Part shown: positions 40,185-47,981 of the stretch, piece after piece
Position numbering within the stretch: position 1 is the first letter of the stretch
How the letters are laid out: each line of letters begins with the position of its first letter
Assembly (NCBI GenBank): GCA_028280265.1
Contig: JANQMD010000046.1
Span: 1-64,000 of the forward strand
Direction of reading: 5' to 3'
Origin: Flavobacteriaceae bacterium
GTDB lineage: Bacteria > Bacteroidota > Bacteroidia > Flavobacteriales > Flavobacteriaceae
DNA: 64,000 bases
Position numbers and translations under genes: made by a program
Notes under the pieces: generated by a model
Seen by the model: only the letters and a program-made list of their open reading frames with translations
The model's database searches: none
What the model was told of the DNA's origin: nothing

Positions 40185-40700
40185 ATGTTATCGAAAAAAA
40201 TTGAAGACGCATTAAATAAGCAAGTAACCATAGAAGCAGAATCATCTCAAGTATACCTAGCAATGGCATCCTGGGCTGAAATACAAGGTTTTGAAGGGGT
40301 TGCTACATTTATGTACGCTCATTCCGATGAGGAAAGAGAACACATGTTGAAATTAATCAAGTTTATCAATGAAAGAGGAGGGCATGCGAAAGTATCTCAA
40401 CTTGCAGCTCCACCAACCGAATTTGGTTCTTTTAGTGAGATGTTTGAAAATTTATTTCAGCACGAAGTAAAAGTATCTGCGTCTATCAACGATTTAGTTG
40501 ATATTACCTTGCAAGAAAAAGACTACGCTACGCATAACTTCCTACAGTGGTATGTGTCTGAGCAAATTGAAGAAGAAGCTTTGGCAAGAAATATCTTAGA
40601 TAAAATCAATTTGATTGGTGATGATAAAGGAGGATTGTATTTATTTGATAATGATGTAAAGCAGCTGATTGGAAATCAGAGCGAGCCACAAGCAAATTAA
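40185..40700 (+). CDS. Ferritin
   Basis: A 171-residue non-haem ferritin (FtnA-type) that oxidises and stores iron as a 24-mer in the cytosol. The four-helix bundle carries ferroxidase ligands in EAESSQVYLAMASWAE (Glu and nearby Tyr), EEREHM (Glu, His) and SEQIEEE. The length matches the family. It is preceded by the dapA terminator, so it has its own promoter; no Fur-like box was recognised by eye. Confidence 0.95.
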   Translation: MLSKKIEDALNKQVTIEAESSQVYLAMASWAEIQGFEGVATFMYAHSDEEREHMLKLIKFINERGGHAKVSQLAAPPTEFGSFSEMFENLFQHEVKVSASINDLVDITLQEKDYATHNFLQWYVSEQIEEEALARNILDKINLIGDDKGGLYLFDNDVKQLIGNQSEPQAN

Positions 40701-40804
40701 CAAATATTTAGGTTCATTTTGGCGTCCATTTAAGAGTTTATAAAGTTAATTGCAATCGCAATTTTATGAGCAAAATTGCGTTTTATTTATCCATTTAAAA
40801 TTCA

Positions 40805-40812
40805 TATTTTTG
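40805..40812 (+). promoter_or_regulatory. bamD operon -7 element next to the ATG
   Basis: TATTTTTG matches TAnnTTTG exactly. Only four bases separate it from the bamD ATG at 40817, so the transcript would be leaderless or nearly so. A TTG lies at 40776-40778, slightly too far upstream to be an ideal -33. Confidence 0.5.
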
Positions 40813-40816
40813 CCGA

Positions 40817-41638
40817 ATGCGTAAAATCAAAGATTTAGCCATCCTATTTGTAGCCTTATTGGTACTTTCTTCATGCAGTGAATATCAGAAAGTATTGAAT
40901 AGAGGATCTGTTGAAGATCAATACAAAATGGCCGTAAAAATGTACGAAGCCAAAAAGTACTCGAAAGCCTTGCGATTGTTTGAAAAGGTGACACCTTCCT
41001 ATAGAGGAAAACCTCAAATGGAAAGAATTCAATTTATGGTGGCACAATCGAATTTTAATACGAAGAGCTACGAACTTTCTGGATACTATTTCGATCGTTT
41101 TACCAAAAACTACCCGAAGAGTTCTAAAAAAGAAGAGGCTGCATTTTTATCTGCGTACAGTTATTATTTAGCTTCTCCAGTTTTCAGTTTAGAACAAACG
41201 GATACGAATAAGGCAATCAATGCTTTTCAGACGTTTATCAACGATTATCCTAATTCATCGAGGTTGGAAGAGGCAAATAAGTACTACAGAGCACTTCGTT
41301 TCAAACTAGAAAAGAAAGCTTTTGAAATTGCTAAAACCTATTATAGAACTTCGGTATATGATCTAAGAAATTACAAAGCTGCGATTACGGCTTTTGATAA
41401 TTTGATTAATGATTATTTAGGAACTGAGCTAAAAGAAGAAGCTCTATATTACCGATTCAAAGCATATCACGATTTAGTTTTGGTGAGTTCATTCAGAAAA
41501 AAGGAAGAACGAATCAAAGGAGCTATTCAAGCATACGATAAGCTAAAAAGAAACTTTCCTGAATCTAAATTCTTGACGGATTCAGATAAGATGCTTGCGG
41601 AAATTCAAAAAGAACAAAAACAGTTAGCAAATAATTAA
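40817..41638 (+). CDS. bamD: Outer-membrane assembly lipoprotein BamD
   Basis: A 273-residue lipoprotein (signal peptide ending LLVLSSC) made of TPR-like repeats, the essential partner of BamA in folding outer-membrane beta-barrels. The repeats show GRPQ/YRGKPQMERIQFMVAQSNF, YYFDRFTKNYPKSSKKEEA and AINAFQTFINDYPNSSRLEEA, typical of BamD. It is the first gene of a bamD-rpoZ-coaBC-porD-recN run. A near-leaderless promoter precedes it. Confidence 0.92.
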   Translation: MRKIKDLAILFVALLVLSSCSEYQKVLNRGSVEDQYKMAVKMYEAKKYSKALRLFEKVTPSYRGKPQMERIQFMVAQSNFNTKSYELSGYYFDRFTKNYPKSSKKEEAAFLSAYSYYLASPVFSLEQTDTNKAINAFQTFINDYPNSSRLEEANKYYRALRFKLEKKAFEIAKTYYRTSVYDLRNYKAAITAFDNLINDYLGTELKEEALYYRFKAYHDLVLVSSFRKKEERIKGAIQAYDKLKRNFPESKFLTDSDKMLAEIQKEQKQLANN

Positions 41639-41640
41639 AT

Positions 41641-41961
41641 ATGAACTACAAGGAAACCAATGCTGCTTCAACTACGGTAACGTATGACAAAGATGCTATA
41701 GAAGCGTCTACCGATAATATTTACGAAGCAATTTCTATTATTGCTAAAAGAGCAACTCAAATCAACACTGACTTAAAAAAAGAATTGATTGAAAAATTAG
41801 ATGAGTTTGCTACGTACAATGATAGTTTAGAAGAAGTTTTTGAAAACAAAGAGCAAATCGAAGTTTCAAAATTTTATGAAAAACTACCTAAGCCAACTGC
41901 GATAGCGGTTGAGGAATGGTTGCAAGATAGAATCTATCACAGAACTCCAGACGCAGAATAA
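41641..41961 (+). CDS. rpoZ: RNA polymerase omega subunit (RpoZ/Rpb6-like)
   Basis: A 106-residue protein of the omega/Rpb6 family that helps assemble RNA polymerase. The core matches NIYEAISIIAKRATQINTDLK, with the Ile-Ala-Lys-Arg-Ala block that fits the omega helix. It starts 2 bp after the bamD stop, and its TAA overlaps the coaBC ATG by one base. The divergent tail (AVEEWLQDRIYHRTP) is normal for Bacteroidota. Confidence 0.88.
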   Translation: MNYKETNAASTTVTYDKDAIEASTDNIYEAISIIAKRATQINTDLKKELIEKLDEFATYNDSLEEVFENKEQIEVSKFYEKLPKPTAIAVEEWLQDRIYHRTPDAE

Positions 41962-43172
41962 TGTCTATTCTAAGCGGTAAGAAAATTCTTCTCGGTGTTA
42001 CAGCCGGTATTGCCGCTTATAAAACGGCTCATTTGGTCCGTTTGTTTATAAAATCTGGGGCAGAAGTGCAGGTAGTAATGACTCCTGCCTCAAAAGATTT
42101 TATTACTCCACTTACCTTATCTACACTTTCTAAGAATCCAGTACATTCTACTTTTTATGATCAGGAGAATGAGAATGAATTGTGGAACAATCATGTAGAA
42201 TTAGGTCTCTGGGCAGATTATATGCTCATTGCTCCAGCAACAGCCAATACATTGTCTAAAATGTCGAATGGAACTTGCGATAATTTGCTATTGGCTACTT
42301 ACTTATCTGCTAAATGCCCTGTTTATTTTGCTCCAGCAATGGATTTAGACATGTACAAACATGGATCTACAAGAGAAAGTTTAGAGAAACTCCAAGAGTT
42401 TGAAAATATTATGATTCCTGCTACCAGTGGTGAGCTAGCGAGTGGCTTGATGGGAGAAGGAAGAATGGCGGAACCTGAAGATATTGTTTCTTTTATAGAA
42501 GAGGATGTACTGTCTAAGTTGCCTTTAAAAGGAAAAAAAATATTGATTACTGCAGGTCCTACTTATGAAGCAATTGACCCAGTTCGTTTTATTGGAAACC
42601 ATTCCTCTGGTAAAATGGGGTTTTCTATTGCCAATGTAGCTGCGAGTCTAGGCGCACAAGTTTTTATAGTGGCAGGCCCATCTCAGGAAACGATTAGTTA
42701 TTCTTTGGTAACGAGAATAGATGTAGTCTCGGCAGAGGAAATGTATCAAGCCTGTCACGAATTGTACGAAGAGGTAAATATTGCCATACTTTCAGCAGCT
42801 GTTGCAGACTATAGACCAAAAAATGTGGTCGATCAAAAAATAAAAAAGAAGGATGCATCGTTAGAGATAGCGTTGGAACCAACAAAAGATATTTTAGCCT
42901 CTCTGGGAGAAATAAAAAAAGACCAGTTTTTAGTAGGTTTTGCTCTTGAGACAAATAATGAGATTGAGCATGCTATTTCTAAGTTAGAGCGAAAAAACCT
43001 GGATGCGATTGTGTTGAATTCCTTACAAGACAAAGGAGCTGGTTTTGCTACTAATACAAATAAAATTACTTTTATAGATGCGGAAAAGCAGCTGACGTCA
43101 TTTGAATTAAAATCCAAATCGGAAGTAGCACAAGATATTATACAAGAGATTATAAAAAGACTCCATGCGTAG
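41961..43172 (+). CDS. coaBC: Bifunctional phosphopantothenoylcysteine decarboxylase/synthetase CoaBC
   Basis: A 403-residue fusion catalysing two steps of coenzyme A synthesis. The N-terminal flavoprotein (about 1-180) has the LGVTAGIAAYK start, the catalytic His in NNHVELGLWAD and the substrate clamp FAPAMDLDMY. The usual PAMNxxM Asn is Asp here, which I believe is common in Bacteroidota. The C-terminal CoaB (about 188-403) shows ITAGPTYEAIDPVRFIGNHSSGKMG and AAVADYRP. It overlaps both neighbours in the operon by a few bases. Confidence 0.95.
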   Translation: MSILSGKKILLGVTAGIAAYKTAHLVRLFIKSGAEVQVVMTPASKDFITPLTLSTLSKNPVHSTFYDQENENELWNNHVELGLWADYMLIAPATANTLSKMSNGTCDNLLLATYLSAKCPVYFAPAMDLDMYKHGSTRESLEKLQEFENIMIPATSGELASGLMGEGRMAEPEDIVSFIEEDVLSKLPLKGKKILITAGPTYEAIDPVRFIGNHSSGKMGFSIANVAASLGAQVFIVAGPSQETISYSLVTRIDVVSAEEMYQACHELYEEVNIAILSAAVADYRPKNVVDQKIKKKDASLEIALEPTKDILASLGEIKKDQFLVGFALETNNEIEHAISKLERKNLDAIVLNSLQDKGAGFATNTNKITFIDAEKQLTSFELKSKSEVAQDIIQEIIKRLHA

Positions 43173-44058
43173 AATTGTTTATTTGATTATTTATTTGTTC
43201 TCCTTGTCTATAAGTTCACAAGAGTTAAACTGCTTGATTACCATAAACGACGATCAGATTCCTGGATCTAATAAGCAAATATTTAGAACACTAGAAAAAA
43301 CCATCTCGGAGTTTATCAATCAAAAAAAGTGGACCAACAAAGAGGTTAAAGCAGAAGAGCGTATCAACTGTGCGATGAATATTATCATTACAAAGTGGGA
43401 TAACAACAACAGTCAGTTCGAAGGCACCATTCAAGTACAATCTACGCGTCCTGTTTATGGTACTTCTTATGAAAGTTCTGTGTTGAATATTAGAGACACT
43501 GAATTCAATTTTCGATACAATGAGTTCGATCAGTTTATTTTCAATCCAACTACATACGATTCTAACTTAGTGTCTATGCTAGCCTTCTATGTTTATGTTA
43601 TTATTGGTGTAGATGCAGATACTTTTAAGGTAAAAGGCGGAGAGCCTTATTTAAAACAAGCAGAGAATGCCATGCTACAAGCACAGCAAAGCGGAATTAG
43701 TGCTTGGGCAAACGAAGTAGGAAAAACTAATCGATTTCAGCTAATTGATAACTTATTATCACCTAATATGGTCCGTTTTAGAAATATCTTGTACAACTAT
43801 CACAGGAAGGGATTGGACGAAATGGCTTCAGATAAACTAAAAGCAAAACAGACCATAGAAAACAATATCATAGCCTTAGACCAGCTATTTAATAAGGTAA
43901 TAGGAAATCCTATGATTCGTTTGTTTTTTGATGCCAAATCCGATGAGATTGTCAATTTATACTCAGACGGTCCTACAACACGAAGCTATCAGAGAATGTT
44001 AGCGGTGGTTCAAAAAATCTCACCAAATAATAGCAACAAGTGGAAGAAAATTAATTAA
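43165..44058 (+). CDS. porD: T9SS-associated protein PorD (DUF4835)
   Basis: A 297-residue protein with a signal peptide (ending SLSISS) and no lipobox, matching the DUF4835 family. These are annotated as PorD, a component linked to the type IX secretion system. Typical stretches are ELNCLITINDDQIPGSN, FEGTIQVQSTRPVYGTSYES and GVDADTFKVKGGEPYL. It is probably periplasmic. The start overlaps coaBC by 8 bp. Its presence fits the T9SS-exported PUL enzymes in this window, whose C-terminal sorting domains need this system. Confidence 0.85.
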   Translation: MRRIVYLIIYLFSLSISSQELNCLITINDDQIPGSNKQIFRTLEKTISEFINQKKWTNKEVKAEERINCAMNIIITKWDNNNSQFEGTIQVQSTRPVYGTSYESSVLNIRDTEFNFRYNEFDQFIFNPTTYDSNLVSMLAFYVYVIIGVDADTFKVKGGEPYLKQAENAMLQAQQSGISAWANEVGKTNRFQLIDNLLSPNMVRFRNILYNYHRKGLDEMASDKLKAKQTIENNIIALDQLFNKVIGNPMIRLFFDAKSDEIVNLYSDGPTTRSYQRMLAVVQKISPNNSNKWKKIN

Positions 44059-44082
44059 TTTTAATTTTCTAAATCAGAACGA

Positions 44083-45735
44083 TTGCTGACTTCTTTATCT
44101 ATAAAAAATTATGCTCTTATTGAAGAGTTGTCTATTGATTTCCACTCAGGATTGTCCATTATTACCGGAGAAACTGGAGCAGGGAAATCCATTTTATTAG
44201 GTGCTTTAGGGTTGGTTTTAGGAAACAGAGCAGATAGCTCTACCTTAAAGAATAGTGCGAATAAGTGCGTAGTTGAAGTGCAATTAGGAATTGAAAAATA
44301 TCAATTAGCATCTTTTTTCGAGTCCCAAGATTTGGATTACGATCCAACAACGATCATACGTAGAGAAATACTTCCTTCTGGGAAATCTAGAGCATTTGTC
44401 AATGATACACCAGTAACTTTAGCTATTTTGAATGAATTGAAAGTCAAATTGATTGATATCCATTCACAACATCAAACTCTGCAATTGTCAGATCAAGATT
44501 TTCAATTTCAGTTAATAGATGCTTATGCTAAGAATACAGAAAAGCTAGAATCTTATAAAAGAGGATTGCACCAATATACAGCAGCAAAGAAAAAGCTAGA
44601 AGAGCTTAAACAAACTCAACGAGAAGTAAATCAGCAATACGATTACAATTTGCATATATACAATGAGTTGGTTGAGGCAGATTTCAAAGAAGGAGAACAA
44701 GAGGAGATAGAGGATCGGCTAGAAAAACTGAATAATGTAGAAGAGATTAAGCTGAATTTGTCAGAAGCGATACAACTTACAATTGATGAGCAAGTTGGCA
44801 TACAAAATTTACTTCACACGTTAGAAAATAGACTCCAAAAGATTGCTCCTTATTCAAAAGAGTATGAAGAGTTAAGTACACGAATTACTAGTGTAAAAAT
44901 AGAGTTAGATGATATTGCTGGAGAATTAGAAAACGCAAATGAAGGTGTGGAATTTGATCCTCAAAAAGCGGAACAGTTGAATGATCGGTTGCAGGTCATT
45001 TATAATGTACAGAAAAAGCATTATGTCAATTCTATTTCCGAGTTATTGACTATTCAGGATGAATTATCAGAAAAAGTAGGAGCGGTTGAGAATGCAGAAG
45101 AAATTATTCTAGATCAAGAGAATGTAGTAAATGAAATTGTAGAAAAACTAGATGAATTGGCTGCTAAAATTTCAAAATCCAGAAAATCAGTCATTTCAAA
45201 ATTAAAGAAAGATTTAGAACATATTTTATCAGATCTAGGAATGCCGCAGGCTCATTTTGCAATAGAAATCATTGCATCTGATCATTATTATAAGAATGGG
45301 AAAGATGAGTTGTCGTTTTTGTTTTCAGCAAATAAAGGAGGACAATTGGGCGAGTTGAAGAAAGTAGCTTCAGGAGGAGAGCTTTCTAGAATTATGCTTG
45401 CAATTAAAAAAGTACTCTCGGAAAACAGTCAACTACCCACCATTATTTTTGATGAGATTGATACAGGAGTCTCAGGAGAGATATCTAACAAAATGGCAAG
45501 TATCATGCACGAAATGAGTCAGCAAATGCAGGTCATTACCATTACACACTTGCCTCAAATTGCTGCAAAAGGGAGCCAACATTACAAGGTCTACAAAGTG
45601 GATGCAGGGAATACGACGAGTACTCAATTAAAACAACTTTCTGAAGACGAGCGTATTGTAGAAATTGCAGAAATGCTAAGTGGAAAAGAGATTTCTGATA
45701 GTGCTATGACGCATGCGAGGGAGTTATTAAATTAA
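44083..45735 (+). CDS. recN: DNA repair ATPase RecN
   Basis: A 550-residue SMC-like ATPase acting in double-strand break repair. The N-terminal Walker A is in TGETGAGKSILLGALGL. Long coiled coils run from about 150 to 370, and the C-terminal half has the ABC signature SGGELSRIMLA followed by Walker B TIIFDEIDTGVSG. The start is TTG at 44083; it gives the family-typical opening LxSLSIKNYALIE and no in-frame ATG is better placed. It lies 24 bp after porD. Confidence 0.95.
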   Translation: MLTSLSIKNYALIEELSIDFHSGLSIITGETGAGKSILLGALGLVLGNRADSSTLKNSANKCVVEVQLGIEKYQLASFFESQDLDYDPTTIIRREILPSGKSRAFVNDTPVTLAILNELKVKLIDIHSQHQTLQLSDQDFQFQLIDAYAKNTEKLESYKRGLHQYTAAKKKLEELKQTQREVNQQYDYNLHIYNELVEADFKEGEQEEIEDRLEKLNNVEEIKLNLSEAIQLTIDEQVGIQNLLHTLENRLQKIAPYSKEYEELSTRITSVKIELDDIAGELENANEGVEFDPQKAEQLNDRLQVIYNVQKKHYVNSISELLTIQDELSEKVGAVENAEEIILDQENVVNEIVEKLDELAAKISKSRKSVISKLKKDLEHILSDLGMPQAHFAIEIIASDHYYKNGKDELSFLFSANKGGQLGELKKVASGGELSRIMLAIKKVLSENSQLPTIIFDEIDTGVSGEISNKMASIMHEMSQQMQVITITHLPQIAAKGSQHYKVYKVDAGNTTSTQLKQLSEDERIVEIAEMLSGKEISDSAMTHARELLN

Positions 45736-45737
45736 GT

Positions 45738-45784
45738 TTCAAAGTTTCAAAGTTTCAGGTGTTGTAGTTTCAAAGTGGCAAAGA
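45738..45784. repeat. Octad repeat TTCAAAGT-type after recN
   Basis: About six 8-bp units of consensus TTCAAAGT: TTCAAAGT, TTCAAAGT, TTCAGGTG, a 7-base slipped unit, TTCAAAGT, GGCAAAGA. It starts 3 bp after the recN stop. The pair TTCAAAGT plus GGCAAAGA recurs at 56753-56800. Confidence 0.8.
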
Positions 45785-45828
45785 TGTAGATTTACTTCAT
45801 TAAGTTTCTAACTCTGAAAACCCAAAGT

Positions 45829-45868
45829 CTAAGATTCTAGCCATCTAATAATCCAATTATCTAACTAA
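45829..45868. repeat. Octad repeat CTAAnnAT-type before fabI
   Basis: Five contiguous 8-bp units: CTAAGATT, CTAGCCAT, CTAATAAT, CCAATTAT, CTAACTAA. They share the period but not the word of the array 45 bp to the left, in the same recN-fabI spacer. Confidence 0.75.
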
Positions 45869-45890
45869 TCGACATCTCAAAATTAAAAAG

Positions 45891-45898
45891 TATATTTG
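45891..45898 (+). promoter_or_regulatory. fabI promoter -7 element
   Basis: TATATTTG is an exact TAnnTTTG match, 30 bp upstream of the chosen fabI ATG and just after the octad repeats. No good TTTG is seen at -33. Its position downstream of an alternative upstream start supports the ATG at 45929. Confidence 0.6.
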
Positions 45899-45928
45899 CC
45901 ACTTAAAACATCAACTAAAATATTAAGT

Positions 45929-46744
45929 ATGTCTTATAACTTACTAAAAGGAAAAAGAGGGATTATTTTTGGTGCATTAGATGAAAATTCAATTGCATGG
46001 AAAACTGCTGAAAGAGCTCATGAAGAAGGTGCTCAATTTGTTTTAACAAATGCTCCAATTGCCATGAGAATGGGGGGAATCAAAGATTTGGCTGCTAAAA
46101 CTGGATCTGAAATTATTCCTGCAGATGCCACTTCCATGGAAGACTTAGAAAACTTGGTAGAAAAGTCTATGGAAATCTTAGGAGGTAAAATCGATTTTGT
46201 ATTGCACTCTATTGGAATGTCTGTGAATGTTCGTAAAGGACGTCATTATACAGATTCTAAATACGATTTCACAACCAAAGGTTGGGATGTTTCTGCTGTT
46301 TCTTTTCACAAAGTGATGAATGTTTTATACAACAAACAAGCCATGAGTGAGTGGGGTAGTATCGTTGCTTTAACCTACATGGCAGCACAACGTGTTTTCC
46401 CAGATTATAATGATATGGCAGATAACAAAGCATACTTAGAGAGCATTGCACGTAGTTTTGGATATTTCTTTGGTAGAGATCATAAAGTGAGAGTAAATAC
46501 CATTTCTCAGTCTCCAACACCCACCACAGCAGGTAGTGGAGTGAAAGGTTTTGATGGTTTCTTAGCTTACGCAGAAAAAATGTCGCCATTAGGAAATGCT
46601 ACTGCATTAGAGTGTGCAGATTACACAATTACGTTGTTCTCTGATTTGACAAAGAAAGTAACGCTACAGAACCTATTCCATGATGGAGGCTTCTCTAATA
46701 TGGGAGTAAGTGACGCTGTAATGGATAAGTTTACTGAAGAGTAA
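45929..46744 (+). CDS. fabI: Enoyl-[acyl-carrier-protein] reductase (NADH), FabI
   Basis: A 271-residue short-chain dehydrogenase catalysing the last reduction in each fatty-acid elongation cycle. The N-terminus LLKGKRGIIFGALDENSIAW is the FabI dinucleotide-binding loop, and the catalytic Tyr/Lys lie in YNDMADNKAYLES, with AQRVFPDYN before it. I chose the ATG at 45929 (MSYNLLKGKRG). The longer reading would start before the promoter -7 word. FabI is the target of triclosan-type inhibitors in other bacteria. Confidence 0.96.
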   Translation: MSYNLLKGKRGIIFGALDENSIAWKTAERAHEEGAQFVLTNAPIAMRMGGIKDLAAKTGSEIIPADATSMEDLENLVEKSMEILGGKIDFVLHSIGMSVNVRKGRHYTDSKYDFTTKGWDVSAVSFHKVMNVLYNKQAMSEWGSIVALTYMAAQRVFPDYNDMADNKAYLESIARSFGYFFGRDHKVRVNTISQSPTPTTAGSGVKGFDGFLAYAEKMSPLGNATALECADYTITLFSDLTKKVTLQNLFHDGGFSNMGVSDAVMDKFTEE

Positions 46745-46820
46745 AAAAACAAGGATTTATATACGAACGCAAATCGAAAGATTTGCGTTTTTTCTTTCCA
46801 CAATTTTGTAAATTTCAAAC

Positions 46821-47786
46821 TTGAAACTGAATTTTTCTATAATCATTCCTGTCTATAACAGACCTGACGAAGTTGATGAGCTTTTATCCAGCATTCAGAT
46901 ACAAGAGTCAAAGGATTTGTTGGAGGTTATTATCGTAGAAGATGGCTCCGAGGTAAAAAGCGATCGTATCGTAGAAAAATACCAATCAAAATTGCCTGTT
47001 CAGTACTATGAAAAAGCAAATTCAGGTCCTGGAGGAAGCAGGAATTTTGGGATGCAAAAAGCCAAAGGAAATTATTTTATTTTTTTGGATTCTGATACAA
47101 TTCTTCCAAAGAACTACCTGAAAGAAGTTGTTTCACAACTTAGTGCGAATTATACTGATGGATTTGGAGGGCCCGATGCCGCTCATTCTAATTTTACCCC
47201 CTTACAAAAAGCAATCAATTATTCGATGACTTCTTTTTTTACCACAGGAGGAATTAGAGGAAAGAAAAAAGGAGTCGGAAAGTTTCAGCCAAGAAGTTTT
47301 AACATGGGGCTTTCTAAAAAAGCATTTGAAGTCACCAAAGGCTTTTCAGATATGAGAGCTGGTGAGGATATTGATCTATCATTTCGACTTTGGAAGTCAG
47401 GTTTTGAAACTCAGTTAATCGATAAAGCATATGTGTATCACAAAAGAAGGAATACAATCAAGAGCTTCTTTGATCAAACATTTGCTTTTGGTACAGCCAG
47501 ACCCAAACTGAACAGGATGTATCCCGAAACCAAAAAGATAACCTATTGGTTTCCGAGTTTGTTTGCTCTTGGATTTGATTTTTCGTTGCTCCTAATGCTC
47601 TTTGGATACTGGCATCTATATGCTTTTTTTGGCTGTTATTTCATTGCTGTTTTTTCTGATGCCACCGTTGAAAATAGAAGTTTGAAAGTAGGTTTTTTAA
47701 GTATTGTTACTTCTTTAACTCAGTTTTTTGGCTACGGTTTAGGATTTTTAGAGTCTCAATTCTTCGTTAAGAAATCTACTGAATAA
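46821..47786 (+). CDS. Glycosyltransferase family 2
   Basis: A 321-residue GT-A fold transferase. The opening FSIIIPVYNRPDEVDELL and the metal-binding FLDSDT (DxD) are clear. Next come GPGGSRNFGMQKA and the acceptor-side ED motif in GEDIDLSFRLWKSGF. Hydrophobic segments near residues 245-280 suggest membrane attachment. The start appears to be TTG at 46821. It probably adds a sugar to a surface polysaccharide or lipid; donor and acceptor are unknown. It follows fabI by 76 bp. Confidence 0.87.
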   Translation: MKLNFSIIIPVYNRPDEVDELLSSIQIQESKDLLEVIIVEDGSEVKSDRIVEKYQSKLPVQYYEKANSGPGGSRNFGMQKAKGNYFIFLDSDTILPKNYLKEVVSQLSANYTDGFGGPDAAHSNFTPLQKAINYSMTSFFTTGGIRGKKKGVGKFQPRSFNMGLSKKAFEVTKGFSDMRAGEDIDLSFRLWKSGFETQLIDKAYVYHKRRNTIKSFFDQTFAFGTARPKLNRMYPETKKITYWFPSLFALGFDFSLLLMLFGYWHLYAFFGCYFIAVFSDATVENRSLKVGFLSIVTSLTQFFGYGLGFLESQFFVKKSTE

Positions 47787-47981
47787 GTATTTGAAAAGAG
47801 TTAGATGTTTGAGTTACAAAATATAAAAAACACTTAGCATACGAATATTTAACTATAAATTTTTATTGACACCGTCAAACGGTCTAATAACCAGAGGTCT
47901 GTTTCGTTTAGTCTTCTGTCAATGCTTTGTGTGCTTGTACAGATGTAGTTTACTGCAGGAGTCTATTTTAAGTATACAGAT
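47787..47981. other. Spacer between convergent genes
   Basis: A 195-bp gap between the glycosyltransferase and the second GH2 gene. It has a small inverted repeat ACCGT-CAA-ACGGT near 47871-47883, without a T-run. No clear terminator was seen. Confidence 0.4.

Noticed and set aside
45896..45928. Upstream start for fabI
   Set aside because: It lies inside the probable promoter -7 word and adds residues absent from FabI proteins.
47871..47883. Terminator at the ACCGT inverted repeat
   Set aside because: The stem is only 5 bp with no T-run on either strand.
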